NCBI RefSeq assembly: GCF_014646635.1
Contig: NZ_BMNQ01000024.1
Coordinates: 1-45,346, forward strand
Direction of reading: 5' to 3'
Source: Lentibacillus kapialis
GTDB taxonomy: Bacteria > Bacillota > Bacilli > Bacillales > Amphibacillaceae
Length of the DNA: 45,346 nt
Part shown: piece by piece, positions 1-7,775 of the stretch
How the letters are laid out: each line of letters opens with the position of its first letter
How positions within the stretch are numbered: position 1 is the stretch's first letter
Made by a program: the position numbers and the translations under genes
The notes under the pieces: generated by a model
What the model saw: the letters and a program-made list of their open reading frames with translations, nothing else
Told to the model about the DNA's origin: nothing
The model's database searches: none

Positions 1-176
1 GTGGATGTTTCGCTCGTCGCTTTCCGTGGGCTTGTCCTCAGCCTCCTCGAAAAAGAAGGTCGCTTTTTCTGCGGGGTCTTCACACTGCGCATTCCCACAG
101 GAGTCTCCGTGTTTTTCCTCCGCTAGTTAGTTTCACTACTATATTCACTCATTCATTTCAACCATAGATTTTGGTG
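1..176 (-). mobile_element. R1 repeat copy 1 (MITE-like), truncated by window start
   Basis: This is a partial copy of the R1 element, reading on the minus strand. Its terminal inverted repeat, TCAACCATAGATTTTGGTG, lies at 158-176 and is the reverse complement of the end seen at 30837-30855 and 45221-45239. Positions 51-176 match the reverse complement of 45221-45346 almost base for base. The inner part carries the R1 core (ACTCCTGTGGGA, GACCCCGCAG, GAGGAGGCTGAGGAC). It contains no credible coding sequence. The far end lies outside the window. Confidence 0.8.
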
Positions 177-194
177 TTGACCAAAATTATTTGC

Positions 195-995
195 CTATAA
201 AAATGTTCGCTTCACACGATTCCAATAGGAGTTGTTTTTCAGTTTTACGGTTTTGATTAATTTATCGCTCAATTTAGCAGTTATATTTTGAATATTCCTG
301 ACAGGGTAGGCTTCATTGTCCAATCCGATTATCGGATGATCATTTCCATCCTGAACAACCTCTAGTGTCAGAGTACGGTCTTTGCTTAAGACGAACGACG
401 AACCAAGCGTCCGATAACGGTTATTATTGAGTGACGCAATTTCAGACACCTGGAAGCACGGTATTTTAGGATCGATAACAGCACCCTGTGTCGATTTATT
501 ATAGCCGGTACTTCCGGTCGGTGTTGCCACAACCAGCCCATCTCCCCGGAATGTTTCAAAATGCAGATCATCGATATTGACATCAATAACAATTGATTTG
601 ATAATAGTTGAGCGGATACTGAGTTCATTCAAGCAGTTAAATGTGGCTTCACCGTTGACTTGCACATCGATGACCGGAAAACGGCGAACCTCCATCTCCT
701 CATGCTGCATGGTATATAGCATGTCATCAAAGTTATCCATATTAAAATCACAGTATAATCCTGATTCATTTGAGCGGGTGATACCAGTGTATAAACAGTT
801 CTGCCGGAAGCCGGTTTGACGGACAGCCTGCAGAAATGCACCGTCACCACCAACGCTTATCACGACGTTAGCGTCGCCAGGGTTTTCCACAATATGAAAA
901 TTGTTTTCTTCGGCTAACTTAAATAGTGGCTCTAATTTATGTTCAAGCTCTTCATCGGCAGGGTAGTAAAAATACAAATTATTTCGATTCGTCAT
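195..995 (-). CDS. nadK: NAD kinase (NADK2/YtdI type)
   Basis: This cytosolic enzyme phosphorylates NAD+ with ATP (or polyphosphate) to give NADP+. The 266-residue protein has the family GGDG motif (ISVGGDGAFLQAV, about residues 47-59), the NE(L)SIR stretch near 122, and the glycine-rich TPTGSTGYNKSTQGA nucleotide-binding segment near 157-171. Length matches the family (about 265). The ATG at 995 is preceded by GGGGGAT at good spacing. It is transcribed away from ytfI. In B. subtilis the ytdI copy lies near sppA and yteJ, which are not seen here. There is no clear terminator between its stop and the R1 copy. Confidence 0.95.
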   Translation of the reverse strand: MTNRNNLYFYYPADEELEHKLEPLFKLAEENNFHIVENPGDANVVISVGGDGAFLQAVRQTGFRQNCLYTGITRSNESGLYCDFNMDNFDDMLYTMQHEEMEVRRFPVIDVQVNGEATFNCLNELSIRSTIIKSIVIDVNIDDLHFETFRGDGLVVATPTGSTGYNKSTQGAVIDPKIPCFQVSEIASLNNNRYRTLGSSFVLSKDRTLTLEVVQDGNDHPIIGLDNEAYPVRNIQNITAKLSDKLIKTVKLKNNSYWNRVKRTFL

Positions 996-1026
996 ATGAG
1001 AATCCCCCCATTTATCAGTTGACTTT

Positions 1027-1056
1027 ATTCTATCACTCCATCTACATCTCCGACAA
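1027..1056 (-). promoter_or_regulatory. Candidate sigma-A promoter of nadK
   Basis: Reading the minus strand, TTGTCG (1056-1051) and TAGAAT (1032-1027) are separated by 18 bases. They lie about 30 bases upstream of the nadK start, which fits a vegetative promoter. Confidence 0.5.
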
Positions 1057-1156
1057 AATTAATGTTTAGTTATAAAATAATTTACACCGGATATGTGTAA
1101 AAAGAGGAAATTGCGGAAGCATAATGGCAAAAAGGTAACTGGTTTGGGGTGAGTTG

Positions 1157-1735
1157 ATGGCTATTGGCATTCTAACATTTCTGTTCGTTTTTTTTATAAT
1201 TATCTTATGTTCTCGTATTAAATTGTTCAACTCCGTCATGTTAACTCAGGAAGAACACGTTATTCGGGTTGTCTGTTATTTTTATCGGATACGGCTATTT
1301 GAAAAGTCAATTGATTTAGCGGAAGCAGATCGAGATCAGAAGGAGGAAACATTTCAGGATAGTATATCGTTTTTACATAAAAGTAGTCGAAATTTTGCTC
1401 AAAAAGCACAAGCGTTTCATGAGACCGTATCATTTATTTTGATACGGCTTCGGTTTCACAATCTTTCATGGCGAACGGAGATAGGCACCGGCAAAGCGCA
1501 TACAACAGGTATAGCTGTCGGTGGCGTATGGACCTCAATCGGGGCGGTGATGGGGATATTAACTGCAAAAAGCCATTTTCTTTGTGAACCGACGATTACA
1601 GTAACGCCGCTTTTTAATCAAAAACACATTAGTTCGACTTTTGACTGCATGATATCCATCAGGGTAGGGCAAGCTATTTACGCATTACTGAAAATCATAC
1701 GAAAATATCCTGTGAAACGGGAAGCTACCATCTAA
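1157..1735 (+). CDS. ytfI: DUF2953 membrane-anchored protein YtfI
   Basis: This 192-residue protein has one strong N-terminal transmembrane segment (about residues 2-20, rich in F, I and L). A mostly soluble domain with the DUF2953 pattern follows: FHNLSWRTEIGTGKAHTTGIAVGGVW around 97-122 and a C-terminal VTPLFNQKHISSTFDCMISIRVG. The ATG at 1157 sits seven bases after GGGG; the TTG three bases upstream is too close to that site. It is followed 11 bases later by gerW, as in B. subtilis, so the two are probably one operon. A sporulation or germination role is inferred from this neighbour only; the biochemical function is unknown. Confidence 0.8.
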   Translation: MAIGILTFLFVFFIIILCSRIKLFNSVMLTQEEHVIRVVCYFYRIRLFEKSIDLAEADRDQKEETFQDSISFLHKSSRNFAQKAQAFHETVSFILIRLRFHNLSWRTEIGTGKAHTTGIAVGGVWTSIGAVMGILTAKSHFLCEPTITVTPLFNQKHISSTFDCMISIRVGQAIYALLKIIRKYPVKREATI

Positions 1736-1746
1736 GGAGGATTATC

Positions 1747-2316
1747 ATGGATGAACATCCAATACAGGGTTTAATGACAACAGCAATGGAAAATTTGAAA
1801 GACATGACAGAAGTTAATACAATTATCGGTGATCCCATTGAATCACCGGTGGATGGAAGTGTGATAATTCCAGTATCGAAGCTGGGATTTGGATTCGCTG
1901 CAGGTGGGAGCGAATTTAATGGAGGAAGTTCCGGGGAATCCGGAAAAAATTCCATGCCTTTCGGTGGCGGAAGCGGTGGAGGTGTATCCGTAACCCCTGT
2001 CGCATTTTTAATTATAAATCCAAAAGGAATTAAAATGATTCATCTTGACGAAAGCACACATATATATGAAAAAATAATGGAATCGGCGCCGAAAGCGGTT
2101 GAAAAAGTTCAACAGCTCTTAAAAGAGTCGGGACTGCCGGATAAAATGAAACAGCAATCCGCACCGGAACAAAGCCAAAAAGAACAGGGACAACAAAAGA
2201 AGAAGGAAGAACAGCAGGAAACATCCCAACAGGAAGAGCAGCCTCAGCAGGGTCAAAGACGCCAACGTAAATCAAAACAATTTGACGATGAATTTGATCA
2301 GGATTACGATATTTAA
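1747..2316 (+). CDS. ytfJ: Spore protein GerW/YtfJ family
   Basis: This is a 189-residue GerW-family protein. In B. subtilis YtfJ is a forespore protein needed for normal L-alanine germination. The N-terminal half shows the family core: PIQGLMTTAMENLKDM, the TIIGDPI and DGSVIIPVSKLGFGFAAGGSE segment (residues 26-57), a Gly/Ser-rich loop, and VSVTPVAFLIINPKGIKMI. From about residue 130 on, the protein becomes a low-complexity Gln/Glu/Lys tail ending in an acidic DDEFDQDYDI. The tail is longer than I remember for the family. An AGGAGG site precedes the ATG. It lies directly downstream of ytfI. Confidence 0.92.
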   Translation: MDEHPIQGLMTTAMENLKDMTEVNTIIGDPIESPVDGSVIIPVSKLGFGFAAGGSEFNGGSSGESGKNSMPFGGGSGGGVSVTPVAFLIINPKGIKMIHLDESTHIYEKIMESAPKAVEKVQQLLKESGLPDKMKQQSAPEQSQKEQGQQKKKEEQQETSQQEEQPQQGQRRQRKSKQFDDEFDQDYDI

Positions 2317-2353
2317 TTCATAAAATTTTCACATATTTCAATGCCTCTAACAG

Positions 2354-2382
2354 TGGACATGTATGGTCATTCCGTTCATAAT
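2354..2382 (+). promoter_or_regulatory. Candidate sigma-A promoter of tpx
   Basis: TGGACA (2354-2359) and CATAAT (2377-2382) are separated by 17 bases, about 40 bases upstream of the chosen tpx start. This is the only good match in the gerW-tpx gap. Confidence 0.55.
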
Positions 2383-2422
2383 AAAAACTATAGATTAATT
2401 TATAAAGGAAGGAATGATTCAA

Positions 2423-2923
2423 TTGGCGGAAGTAACTTTCAACCAGGATCCGGTAACGCTGTTGGGGAATGAAATAGCAGTTGGTGATAAGGCACCTGAC
2501 TTCACAGTTTTGGCCAATGACCTTCAAGAGGTCTCACTCAGCGACTATAAAGGCAAAGTGAAACTGATTGCGGCTGTACCGTCTGTTGACACAGGTGTTT
2601 GTTCAGACGAGACTAAGCGTTTTAATGAAGAGGCAGACAAACTGGAAAACGTACACGTCTTGACGATCAGTATGGATTTGCCATTTGCTCAAGGACGTTG
2701 GTGTGCTGCTAATGGTGTAAAAAATCTGGATACATTGTCGGACCACCGCAATTCAGATTTCGGGGAAAAATACGGCGTGCTCATAAAGGAACTCCGTCTT
2801 TTGGCGCGAGCCGTATTTGTAGTTGACTCAAATGATAATGTCACATACGTTGAATATGTGAATGAGGTTACCAACCTCCCGGACTTTGATAGTGCTTTAG
2901 AAGCAGCGCAAAAAGCAGAATGA
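2423..2923 (+). CDS. tpx: Thiol peroxidase Tpx (atypical 2-Cys peroxiredoxin)
   Basis: Tpx reduces hydrogen peroxide and lipid hydroperoxides in the cytosol using thioredoxin. The peroxidatic cysteine lies in [11 protein letters not shown] (about residue 60) and the resolving cysteine in RWCAANG (about residue 94). The FAQGRW and [14 protein letters not shown] motifs are typical of the family. The TTG at 2423 is preferred over the ATG at 2414: it gives M-AEVTF, matching Tpx N-termini, and about ten bases from AAGGAAGG, while the ATG is only about two bases away. Length is 166 residues, normal for Tpx. It is monocistronic, with its own promoter and terminator. Confidence 0.95.
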   Translation: MAEVTFNQDPVTLLGNEIAVGDKAPDFTVLANDLQEVSLSDYKGKVKLIAAVPSVDTGVCSDETKRFNEEADKLENVHVLTISMDLPFAQGRWCAANGVKNLDTLSDHRNSDFGEKYGVLIKELRLLARAVFVVDSNDNVTYVEYVNEVTNLPDFDSALEAAQKAE

Positions 2924-2932
2924 TGTTCATGA

Positions 2933-2973
2933 CTCTCCTGCTGAAGACTTGGCAGGGGAGCTTTTTGTTTTTG
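2933..2973 (+). terminator. Rho-independent terminator after tpx
   Basis: CTCTCCTGC (2933-2941) pairs with GCAGGGGAG (2952-2960), with one U-G wobble and a ten-base loop. CTTTTTGTTTTT follows. Confidence 0.85.
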
Positions 2974-3037
2974 GATCCGCCGGTCTTTTGATACAATGAA
3001 AACGTCTTGTGAGACAATTGATCGGAGGATTTATAAT

Positions 3038-4015
3038 ATGGATCAAACAAACGTGGAACGACTGTTTGAAAAGATTGACACTTTAGCTGAGGCAATCCAA
3101 CAATCGATGAATGAAACGTATTTGGATAGTTTAACAATAGCACTCGATGCCATGTTTTATCAGGAGCCGCCTGATGATATGGATGAGAATATTATCAAAA
3201 AACTCCCGACCTTTCCGGAAACGGCATCTTATGAGGTCGTTGAGATTCGAAAAGCTGTTCAGCTGGCGATCTTAAAGGGAATGAAAGGAGCTACACAGCA
3301 GCAGCATCTGATGACTCCGGAAACAGTTGCCATGTTTGTCGGATATCTTGCTGCAAAGGTTACTAAAGGTGAAGAGAATCTCAGGGTGTTCGACCCTGCT
3401 AGCGGGACAGGAAACCTTCTGACAACTGTTTTGGAACAGGTGGACAATCTGAGACATGCTGCAGCAGGGGAAGTTGATCCCACCCTGATAAAGCTAGCTG
3501 TGTTGAATGCCAATCTTCAAAAAAAGGAAATTGAGTTTTTCCATCAGGACAGTTTAAGTCCATTTTTGATGGACCCTGTTGATTTAGTTATCAGTGATTT
3601 GCCGGTCGGTTATTATCCTGATGACATCAGAGCAAATGATTATGAACTGAAAGCGGATGAAGGCCATTCCTATGCGCATCATCTTTTCATTGAACAAAGC
3701 TTGAATTATACCAAAGCGGGCGGTTTTTTGGTTTTTGTTATTCCCGAATTCCTCTTTGACAGTGATCAATCTGATAAACTGCATGCTTATATCCAGGAAA
3801 ATGCGCACATTATAGGTGTTTTACAGTTGCCGGAATCAGCATTCAAATCAGAAAAAAACCGAAAAAGCATCTTAATATTGCAAAAGAAGGGTCCGGAAAC
3901 AATCGCTCTCAAACAGCCGCTGCTAGCCCAAGTACCGTCATTTAAAAATACCGATGCTATGAATGATATTCTGTCACAGATGAATGATTGGTTTTCAACA
4001 AATATGAATAAGTGA
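3038..4015 (+). CDS. ytxK: Class I SAM-dependent methyltransferase-like protein YtxK
   Basis: This 325-residue protein resembles the N6-adenine DNA methylase catalytic domain. It has an N-terminal helical region (1-90), SAM motif I as FDPASGTGNLLTTVLEQ (about 114-130) and a motif IV region VISDLPVGYYPDD (about 182-194). In the last, the usual NPPY is replaced by DLPVGYYP. No target-recognition domain or restriction partner is present, so a restriction-modification role is unlikely. The ATG at 3038 has GGAGGAT nine bases upstream; the ATG at 2996 lacks a site. It precedes ackA by 20 bases, as in B. subtilis. The substrate is unknown. Confidence 0.88.
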   Translation: MDQTNVERLFEKIDTLAEAIQQSMNETYLDSLTIALDAMFYQEPPDDMDENIIKKLPTFPETASYEVVEIRKAVQLAILKGMKGATQQQHLMTPETVAMFVGYLAAKVTKGEENLRVFDPASGTGNLLTTVLEQVDNLRHAAAGEVDPTLIKLAVLNANLQKKEIEFFHQDSLSPFLMDPVDLVISDLPVGYYPDDIRANDYELKADEGHSYAHHLFIEQSLNYTKAGGFLVFVIPEFLFDSDQSDKLHAYIQENAHIIGVLQLPESAFKSEKNRKSILILQKKGPETIALKQPLLAQVPSFKNTDAMNDILSQMNDWFSTNMNK

Positions 4016-4035
4016 TTGCATGAAGGAGGATTAAT

Positions 4036-5220
4036 ATGTCCAATGTACTCGCTATTAATGCCGGCAGCTCCTCATTGAAGTTCCAACTGATCCGGATGCC
4101 CGAAGAAAAAGTTTTGGCAAAAGGCCTCGTTGAGCGGATAGGCCTTTCCGATTCTGTTTTCACAATGGCTATTGATGAAAATGAGAATGAATCGGTGATC
4201 GATATACCGGAACATGAAACAGCTGTCGAACTGCTTTTGGAACAACTCAAATCATCCGGTGTCATTGAATCAATGGATGAAATTAATGCGGTGGGTCATC
4301 GTGTGGTCCATGGCGGCGAGAAGTTCAGTGATTCGGTTGTCATAACAGATCATGTCATTAAAACGATAGAAGAAGTATCTGAATTGGCCCCGTTGCATAA
4401 CCCGGCAAACCTCACCGGGATAAAGGCGTTCCAAGAGATTCTCCCTGATGTTCCGATGGTGGCAGTATTTGATACGGCATTCCATCAGACAATGCCGGAG
4501 AAGTCTTATTTGTACAGCTTGCCATATGAGTATTACGAAAAATATGGTATACGAAAATATGGCTTTCATGGTACGTCTCATAAATATGTCTCACAACGAG
4601 CAGCTGAAATGCTTGGCTTGCCGGTCGAACAGCTGCGGCTTATTTCTTGTCATTTAGGAAACGGTGCGAGTATTGCTGCTATTGATAAAGGCAGATCAAT
4701 TGATACGTCTATGGGCTTTACGCCTTTAGCTGGTGTAACAATGGGGACAAGGTCAGGGAATATAGATCCGGCGCTCCTGCCGTATATTATGGAGAAAACA
4801 GGCAAAGAAGCAGATGAGATCGTTAATATTTTAAACAAGAAAAGCGGAATGCTTGCTTTATCAGGTTTTTCGAGCGATCTGCGCGATATTGAACAGCACG
4901 CTGGTGAAAATGAACGTGCTGAACTGGCTCTGGAAGTTTTTGCGGCACGCATTCACAAATATCTGGGATCGTATGCTGCGAGAATGTCCGGTGTCGATGC
5001 GATTATCTTTACAGCAGGTGTCGGTGAAAATAGTGATGTAATCCGGGGGAAAGTGCTGAACGGTCTTGAATTTATGGGCGTGTATTGGGATCCATCCCGA
5101 AACAAAGTCCGCGGTAAAGAAGCATTCATCAATTACCCCCATTCTCCGGTGAAAGTTATGGTTATACCAACGAACGAAGAGGTAGTGATTGCGCGGGATA
5201 CTGTACGTCTTACCAATTGA
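4036..5220 (+). CDS. ackA: Acetate kinase
   Basis: AckA interconverts acetyl phosphate plus ADP with acetate plus ATP, the last step of acetate overflow. All family signatures are present in 394 residues: [11 protein letters not shown] at the start, [10 protein letters not shown] (about 90), [13 protein letters not shown] (about 175), [20 protein letters not shown] (about 233) and FTAGVGENS (about 326). The ATG at 4036 follows GAAGGAGGA. It is placed between ytxK and moaB, as in B. subtilis. I saw no strong cre site in the 100 bases upstream. Confidence 0.98.
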   Translation: MSNVLAINAGSSSLKFQLIRMPEEKVLAKGLVERIGLSDSVFTMAIDENENESVIDIPEHETAVELLLEQLKSSGVIESMDEINAVGHRVVHGGEKFSDSVVITDHVIKTIEEVSELAPLHNPANLTGIKAFQEILPDVPMVAVFDTAFHQTMPEKSYLYSLPYEYYEKYGIRKYGFHGTSHKYVSQRAAEMLGLPVEQLRLISCHLGNGASIAAIDKGRSIDTSMGFTPLAGVTMGTRSGNIDPALLPYIMEKTGKEADEIVNILNKKSGMLALSGFSSDLRDIEQHAGENERAELALEVFAARIHKYLGSYAARMSGVDAIIFTAGVGENSDVIRGKVLNGLEFMGVYWDPSRNKVRGKEAFINYPHSPVKVMVIPTNEEVVIARDTVRLTN

Positions 5221-5239
5221 GATGATAGGGGGAAGTGTT

Positions 5240-5752
5240 TTGTCTGTTCATCAGCATAAGCGGGCGGGAGTCCCAGTTAATTGTATGATTATGACGATAA
5301 GTGATACAAGAACCGAGGAAACCGATAAAAGCGGAAATTTGATGGCAAATTTACTAGTTGAAGCAGGTCACAAGGTCAAAGAACGGACTATCGTGACCGA
5401 TGAAAAAAATGCTATACGATCAAAAGTGCTGAAAATGAGTGAGCAGGAAAATATAGACGTAATACTCACAAATGGTGGAACCGGTATTGCACATCGTGAT
5501 ATCACGATTGAAACAATTAAGCCGATGCTTGATAAAGAGATGACAGGATTTGGAGAGATTTTCCGTATGTTAAGCTATCAGGAAGACATAGGTTCCTCCG
5601 CCATCATGTCAAGAGCGATTGCCGGTGTGATTGACAATATGGCGGTGTTTTCCACCCCCGGATCATCAGGTGCTGTTAAGTTAGCCATGAACAAGTTGAT
5701 TATTCCCGAGTTGGCTCATGTCGTGAATGAATTAAAAAAAGATGTCCGTTGA
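5240..5752 (+). CDS. moaB: Molybdenum cofactor protein MoaB (MoCF/MogA-like)
   Basis: This is a 170-residue MoCF_biosynth-domain protein, predicted to act on molybdopterin during cofactor synthesis. The signatures are MIMTISDTRTEETDKSG (about 15-31), LTNGGTGIAHRDITIE (about 76-91) and FSTPGSSGAVKLAMNKLIIPEL near the C-terminus. The TTG at 5240, with AGGGGGAAG upstream, gives MSVHQHKR, like MoaB homologues. The gap to ackA is only 19 bases, so cotranscription is likely. No other moa genes are nearby. In B. subtilis argGH follow moaB; they are absent here. Confidence 0.92.
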   Translation: MSVHQHKRAGVPVNCMIMTISDTRTEETDKSGNLMANLLVEAGHKVKERTIVTDEKNAIRSKVLKMSEQENIDVILTNGGTGIAHRDITIETIKPMLDKEMTGFGEIFRMLSYQEDIGSSAIMSRAIAGVIDNMAVFSTPGSSGAVKLAMNKLIIPELAHVVNELKKDVR

Positions 5753-5766
5753 GGCTAAAATTTGGA

Positions 5767-5883
5767 AAATCGCGCGACTTATGTTCTAACCTCAGAAGTA
5801 TAAATTATGGAGGACCATATAAAAAACTTCGGCATTCGCTATAAGACGAGGCGAATGCCGAGTTTTTCTAAGAAATCGCGCGA
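5767..5883. repeat. 11-bp direct repeats flanking an R2 copy
   Basis: AAATCGCGCGA occurs at 5767-5777 and again at 5873-5883, on either side of R2 copy 1. The inner eight bases, TCGCGCGA, are self-palindromic. This looks like a target duplication, or a palindromic target site, created by R2 insertion. Confidence 0.5.
5789..5872 (+). repeat. R2 repeat copy 1 with terminator hairpin
   Basis: This is a full copy of the roughly 85-bp R2 repeat: an AT-rich left half (CAGAAGTATAAATTATGGA) and a right-half hairpin, CTTCGGCATTCGC with GCGAATGCCGAG, followed by TTTTTCT. It lies between the convergent genes moaB and usp, so it probably works as a two-way terminator. Confidence 0.85.
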
Positions 5884-5929
5884 TGGCGGCATCATTTTTA
5901 TAGCAGGAATCAAGTTGAAAATCACGATC

Positions 5930-6358
5930 TCAGCGGACAACCAGTACGTCACAGCTGGCATAACGTGTAATGCTTTCAGATACACTGCCGATCAGGAAGC
6001 GCTCAACTGCTCCCATACCCGTTGCACCACACACAATCAAATCTGCCGCAAAGCTGCCGGCAATGTCTTTGGCAATTTTTACCTTTGGCGATCCATACTC
6101 CACACATCTTGCTAAATTGGTTATCCCGGCTACCTTGGCATTTTCGACATAACTGTCCACGAGGTCTTTAGCATACTCTTCTGCACGTTCTGCGAGTGTG
6201 CGGTCATACGCTTCCGCTGTTGCAAATGTTCTTGAATCAACTACATGCGCCAATATCATTCGGGCGTTATTCCTTTTAACTATATCCAATGCTTTACGGA
6301 ATGCTTTTTCAGAAGCCTCTGAACCATCAACTGCCACAACAATATGCTTGTATTCCAA
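5930..6358 (-). CDS. Universal stress protein UspA family
   Basis: This is a 142-residue single Usp domain. It begins with the family start YKHIVVAVDGSEASEKAF and ends with the ATP-binding pattern GATGMGAVERFLIGSVSESI (about 116-135), the G-2x-G-9x-G(S/T) motif, so it should bind ATP. Two in-frame TTG codons are possible. The one at 6358 is preferred because AGGAGGGA lies six bases upstream, while the one at 6364 abuts that site. It is convergent with moaB across the R2 hairpin. The role in stress is inferred from the family. Confidence 0.9.
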   Translation of the reverse strand: MEYKHIVVAVDGSEASEKAFRKALDIVKRNNARMILAHVVDSRTFATAEAYDRTLAERAEEYAKDLVDSYVENAKVAGITNLARCVEYGSPKVKIAKDIAGSFAADLIVCGATGMGAVERFLIGSVSESITRYASCDVLVVR

Positions 6359-6493
6359 CGTCAATCCCTCCTCCTATTTATTATTTTAATACCCTTTTCA
6401 CCCTTATTACAATCATATTCACCAATACTGGAAATATAAATCATTGTTTTTGTGTCCTGTTTATGAGCACACTAAAAATGGAGGTGATGAAAC

Positions 6494-6646
6494 TTGGCAA
6501 AGGAAGATAAGTTCTTTGAAGATAAAAAGGGTATTTCAGCAGTAAGAAACCAATTATTGGAAAGCTACCAGAGCGGTGTTATTGAAGATAAAGATAAGCT
6601 TTCCAATAATCGGGGTATCCACAAGTACAACAACCAGAAAAATTAA
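6494..6646 (+). CDS. Small hydrophilic protein, 50 residues, unknown function
   Basis: This short gene uses a TTG start at 6494, five bases after a near-consensus GGAGGTGAT. It encodes a 50-residue, highly charged protein (starts MAKEDKFFEDKKG, ends HKYNNQKN) with no membrane segment or cysteine. A strong terminator begins 12 bases after the stop, so it has the frame of a real monocistronic gene. I do not recognise the family; small acid-soluble or other sporulation-stage proteins of Bacillaceae look similar in size and composition, but that is a guess. Confidence 0.7.
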   Translation: MAKEDKFFEDKKGISAVRNQLLESYQSGVIEDKDKLSNNRGIHKYNNQKN

Positions 6647-6657
6647 TGCTAATTAAT

Positions 6658-6685
6658 CCACCCTTCCTTAAGGGTGGTTTTTTTT
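6658..6685 (+). terminator. Strong terminator of the 50-residue gene
   Basis: CCACCCTT (6658-6665) pairs perfectly with AAGGGTGG (6670-6677) around a four-base loop, followed by eight T residues. Confidence 0.92.
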
Positions 6686-6736
6686 CGCGAGTGGCAGCAC
6701 ATACGCTATAGGGTGCAAATTCCGAATGCGCCGGGC

Positions 6737-6783
6737 AGCTTCGGCATTCGCTATAAGACGAGGCGAATGCCGAGTTTTTCTTA
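6737..6783 (+). repeat. R2 repeat copy 2, hairpin half only
   Basis: Only the right half of R2 is present: GCTTCGGCATTCG, loop, CGAATGCCGAG and TTTTTCT. The AT-rich left half is missing. The hairpin is identical to that of copy 1. Confidence 0.85.
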
Positions 6784-6822
6784 AATTTTGGTTTTCGTTC
6801 AAGATGCAGTGCTATTGGATTG

Positions 6823-6927
6823 GCTCAAGTTCACATGATTTTCGCTTAAGTTCACATAATTCCGGCTCAAGTTCACACAATTTCCGCTCAAGTTCACAAA
6901 TTTTCGGCTCAAGTTCACAATTTGTTC
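6823..6927 (+). repeat. Five tandem 21-bp repeats
   Basis: Five units of exactly 21 bases start at 6823, 6844, 6865, 6886 and 6907. Each begins GCTCAAGTTCACA (one has GCTTAAG) followed by an AT-rich eight-base variable part. A broken sixth unit (GCTTTTTTCC) follows. An 86-codon reading frame crosses the array and would give a Ser-rich heptapeptide repeat, but it has no credible ribosome site and looks non-coding. The function is unknown. Confidence 0.85.
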
Positions 6928-7136
6928 GCTTTTTTCCAGTCAAAATGACACCCAAACTTGCTAATATGGTCATTCACGAAATTTAATAAAGGATTTTGGT
7001 TTGAAAACGAAAACAGCTCATCGGCGGGCTTTAGTTGACCATAGCTTACTGATCGGTAAGTATATCAATAACAGGGAAGCACGATGTTTTTTAATAAACT
7101 AATTGCAGTTATAGGTAAAACTGATAAAATATAGAC

Positions 7137-7523
7137 GTGGAAGAATATAGAAGAACAAAGACAACCGTATCATTAATTAACTATCACGTTGTGTTTTGTC
7201 CTCGCTATAGAAGGAAGATATTTCTTGTTGCCAAAGTAGAACAAAGATTTACGAAATATGTGAATAGCTAAAAATAAAAGTGGTAGCCTTAGAATGCGGC
7301 AAAGACCATACACACATTTTTCTAAATGTACTTCCTACGCTAAGTCCTGCGAACATAATGGCAAAAATCAAAGGCGTGACATCTAAGCAATTGAGAGAGG
7401 AATTTCCCTCATCTTCAGCACTTGCCAAGTCTTTGGACACGTCCCTACTTTGTATTTACCGCAGGAAATGTATCGAGTCAAACCATAAAACGATATGTTG
7501 AACAACAAAAAACAAAGGGATGA
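7137..7523 (+). pseudogene. tnpA pseudogene (IS200/IS605 Y1 transposase)
   Basis: The GTG at 7137 opens VEEYRRTKTTVSLINYHVVFCPRYRRKIF, a typical TnpA start. The frame then breaks with stops and a frameshift near 7263-7280. It resumes as VVALECGKDHTHIFLNVLPTLSPANIMAKIKG, which holds the HUH-type HTH metal-binding motif. A one-base insertion near 7428 shifts the frame again before the end, where WTRPYFVFTAGN and the catalytic Tyr segment TIKRYVEQQKTKG are still readable. At least two frameshifts make this non-functional. Confidence 0.88.
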
Positions 7524-7527
7524 AACC

Positions 7528-7775
7528 ATGCCCCAAACAATAACTGTAAAAGTCAAATTGTTGCCTGCAAAAGAACAGGCTTTCATTGACCAAAAAGTGA
7601 GGCGTGCGATTGTTAATTTTGCTAAAGAAAATCAGATTTCTGTCATGCGTTTAAAGCAATTAGCGAATATTAGACAGACGACAAGAACCAGTCGACTGCG
7701 AACGCTTAGTCACTCAAGAATCCCACCCGTTAAACCAGGGCTTACGTCTTTAGACGTGGGAATCTCAAAGTTATG
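7528..7775 (+). pseudogene. tnpB pseudogene with large internal deletion
   Basis: The ATG at 7528 starts MPQTITVKVKLLPAKEQ, the usual TnpB N-terminus. It then jumps directly into VRRAIVNFAKENQISVMRLKQLANIRQTTRTSR, a segment from the RuvC-like region normally more than 150 residues later. After that comes sequence resembling the far 3' end of the element. The zinc finger and most catalytic residues are gone. The frame stays open to 7827, but the product would be a chimera ending in flanking DNA. Confidence 0.85.

Larger units (their letters stand above)
7100..7775 (+). mobile_element. Decayed IS200/IS605-family insertion sequence
   Basis: The element contains remnants of both genes of an IS605-type insertion sequence, in the normal order: tnpA then tnpB, with start and stop five bases apart. 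The left end has an imperfect hairpin (CAGTT ... AACTG near 7107-7122), as expected for a subterminal TnpA site. The right end has a small ACGTC-TTTA-GACGT hairpin (7744-7757). Neither gene can make a complete protein, so the element is not autonomous. The exact ends are estimated. Confidence 0.8.

Noticed and set aside
2996-3037. Upstream ATG for ytxK
   Set aside because: It lacks a ribosome site; the ATG at 3038 has GGAGGAT at good spacing.
3038-4015. YtxK as part of a restriction-modification system
   Set aside because: There is no specificity or nuclease gene nearby, motif IV is altered, and the ytxK-ackA pairing matches the housekeeping order in B. subtilis.
5807-6389. Several plus-strand frames opposite usp
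   Set aside because: They are shadows of the minus-strand Usp gene, which has the full family motifs.
6823-6927. Tandem array as a small CRISPR
   Set aside because: Units are 21 bases with only eight variable bases, which are similar AT-rich strings. There are no cas genes and no spacer-length segments.
6726-6986. 86-codon frame across the 21-bp array, with a Ser-rich heptapeptide repeat
   Set aside because: The repeat is a by-product of a 21-base DNA period. There is no ribosome site, and the frame starts inside an R2 hairpin.
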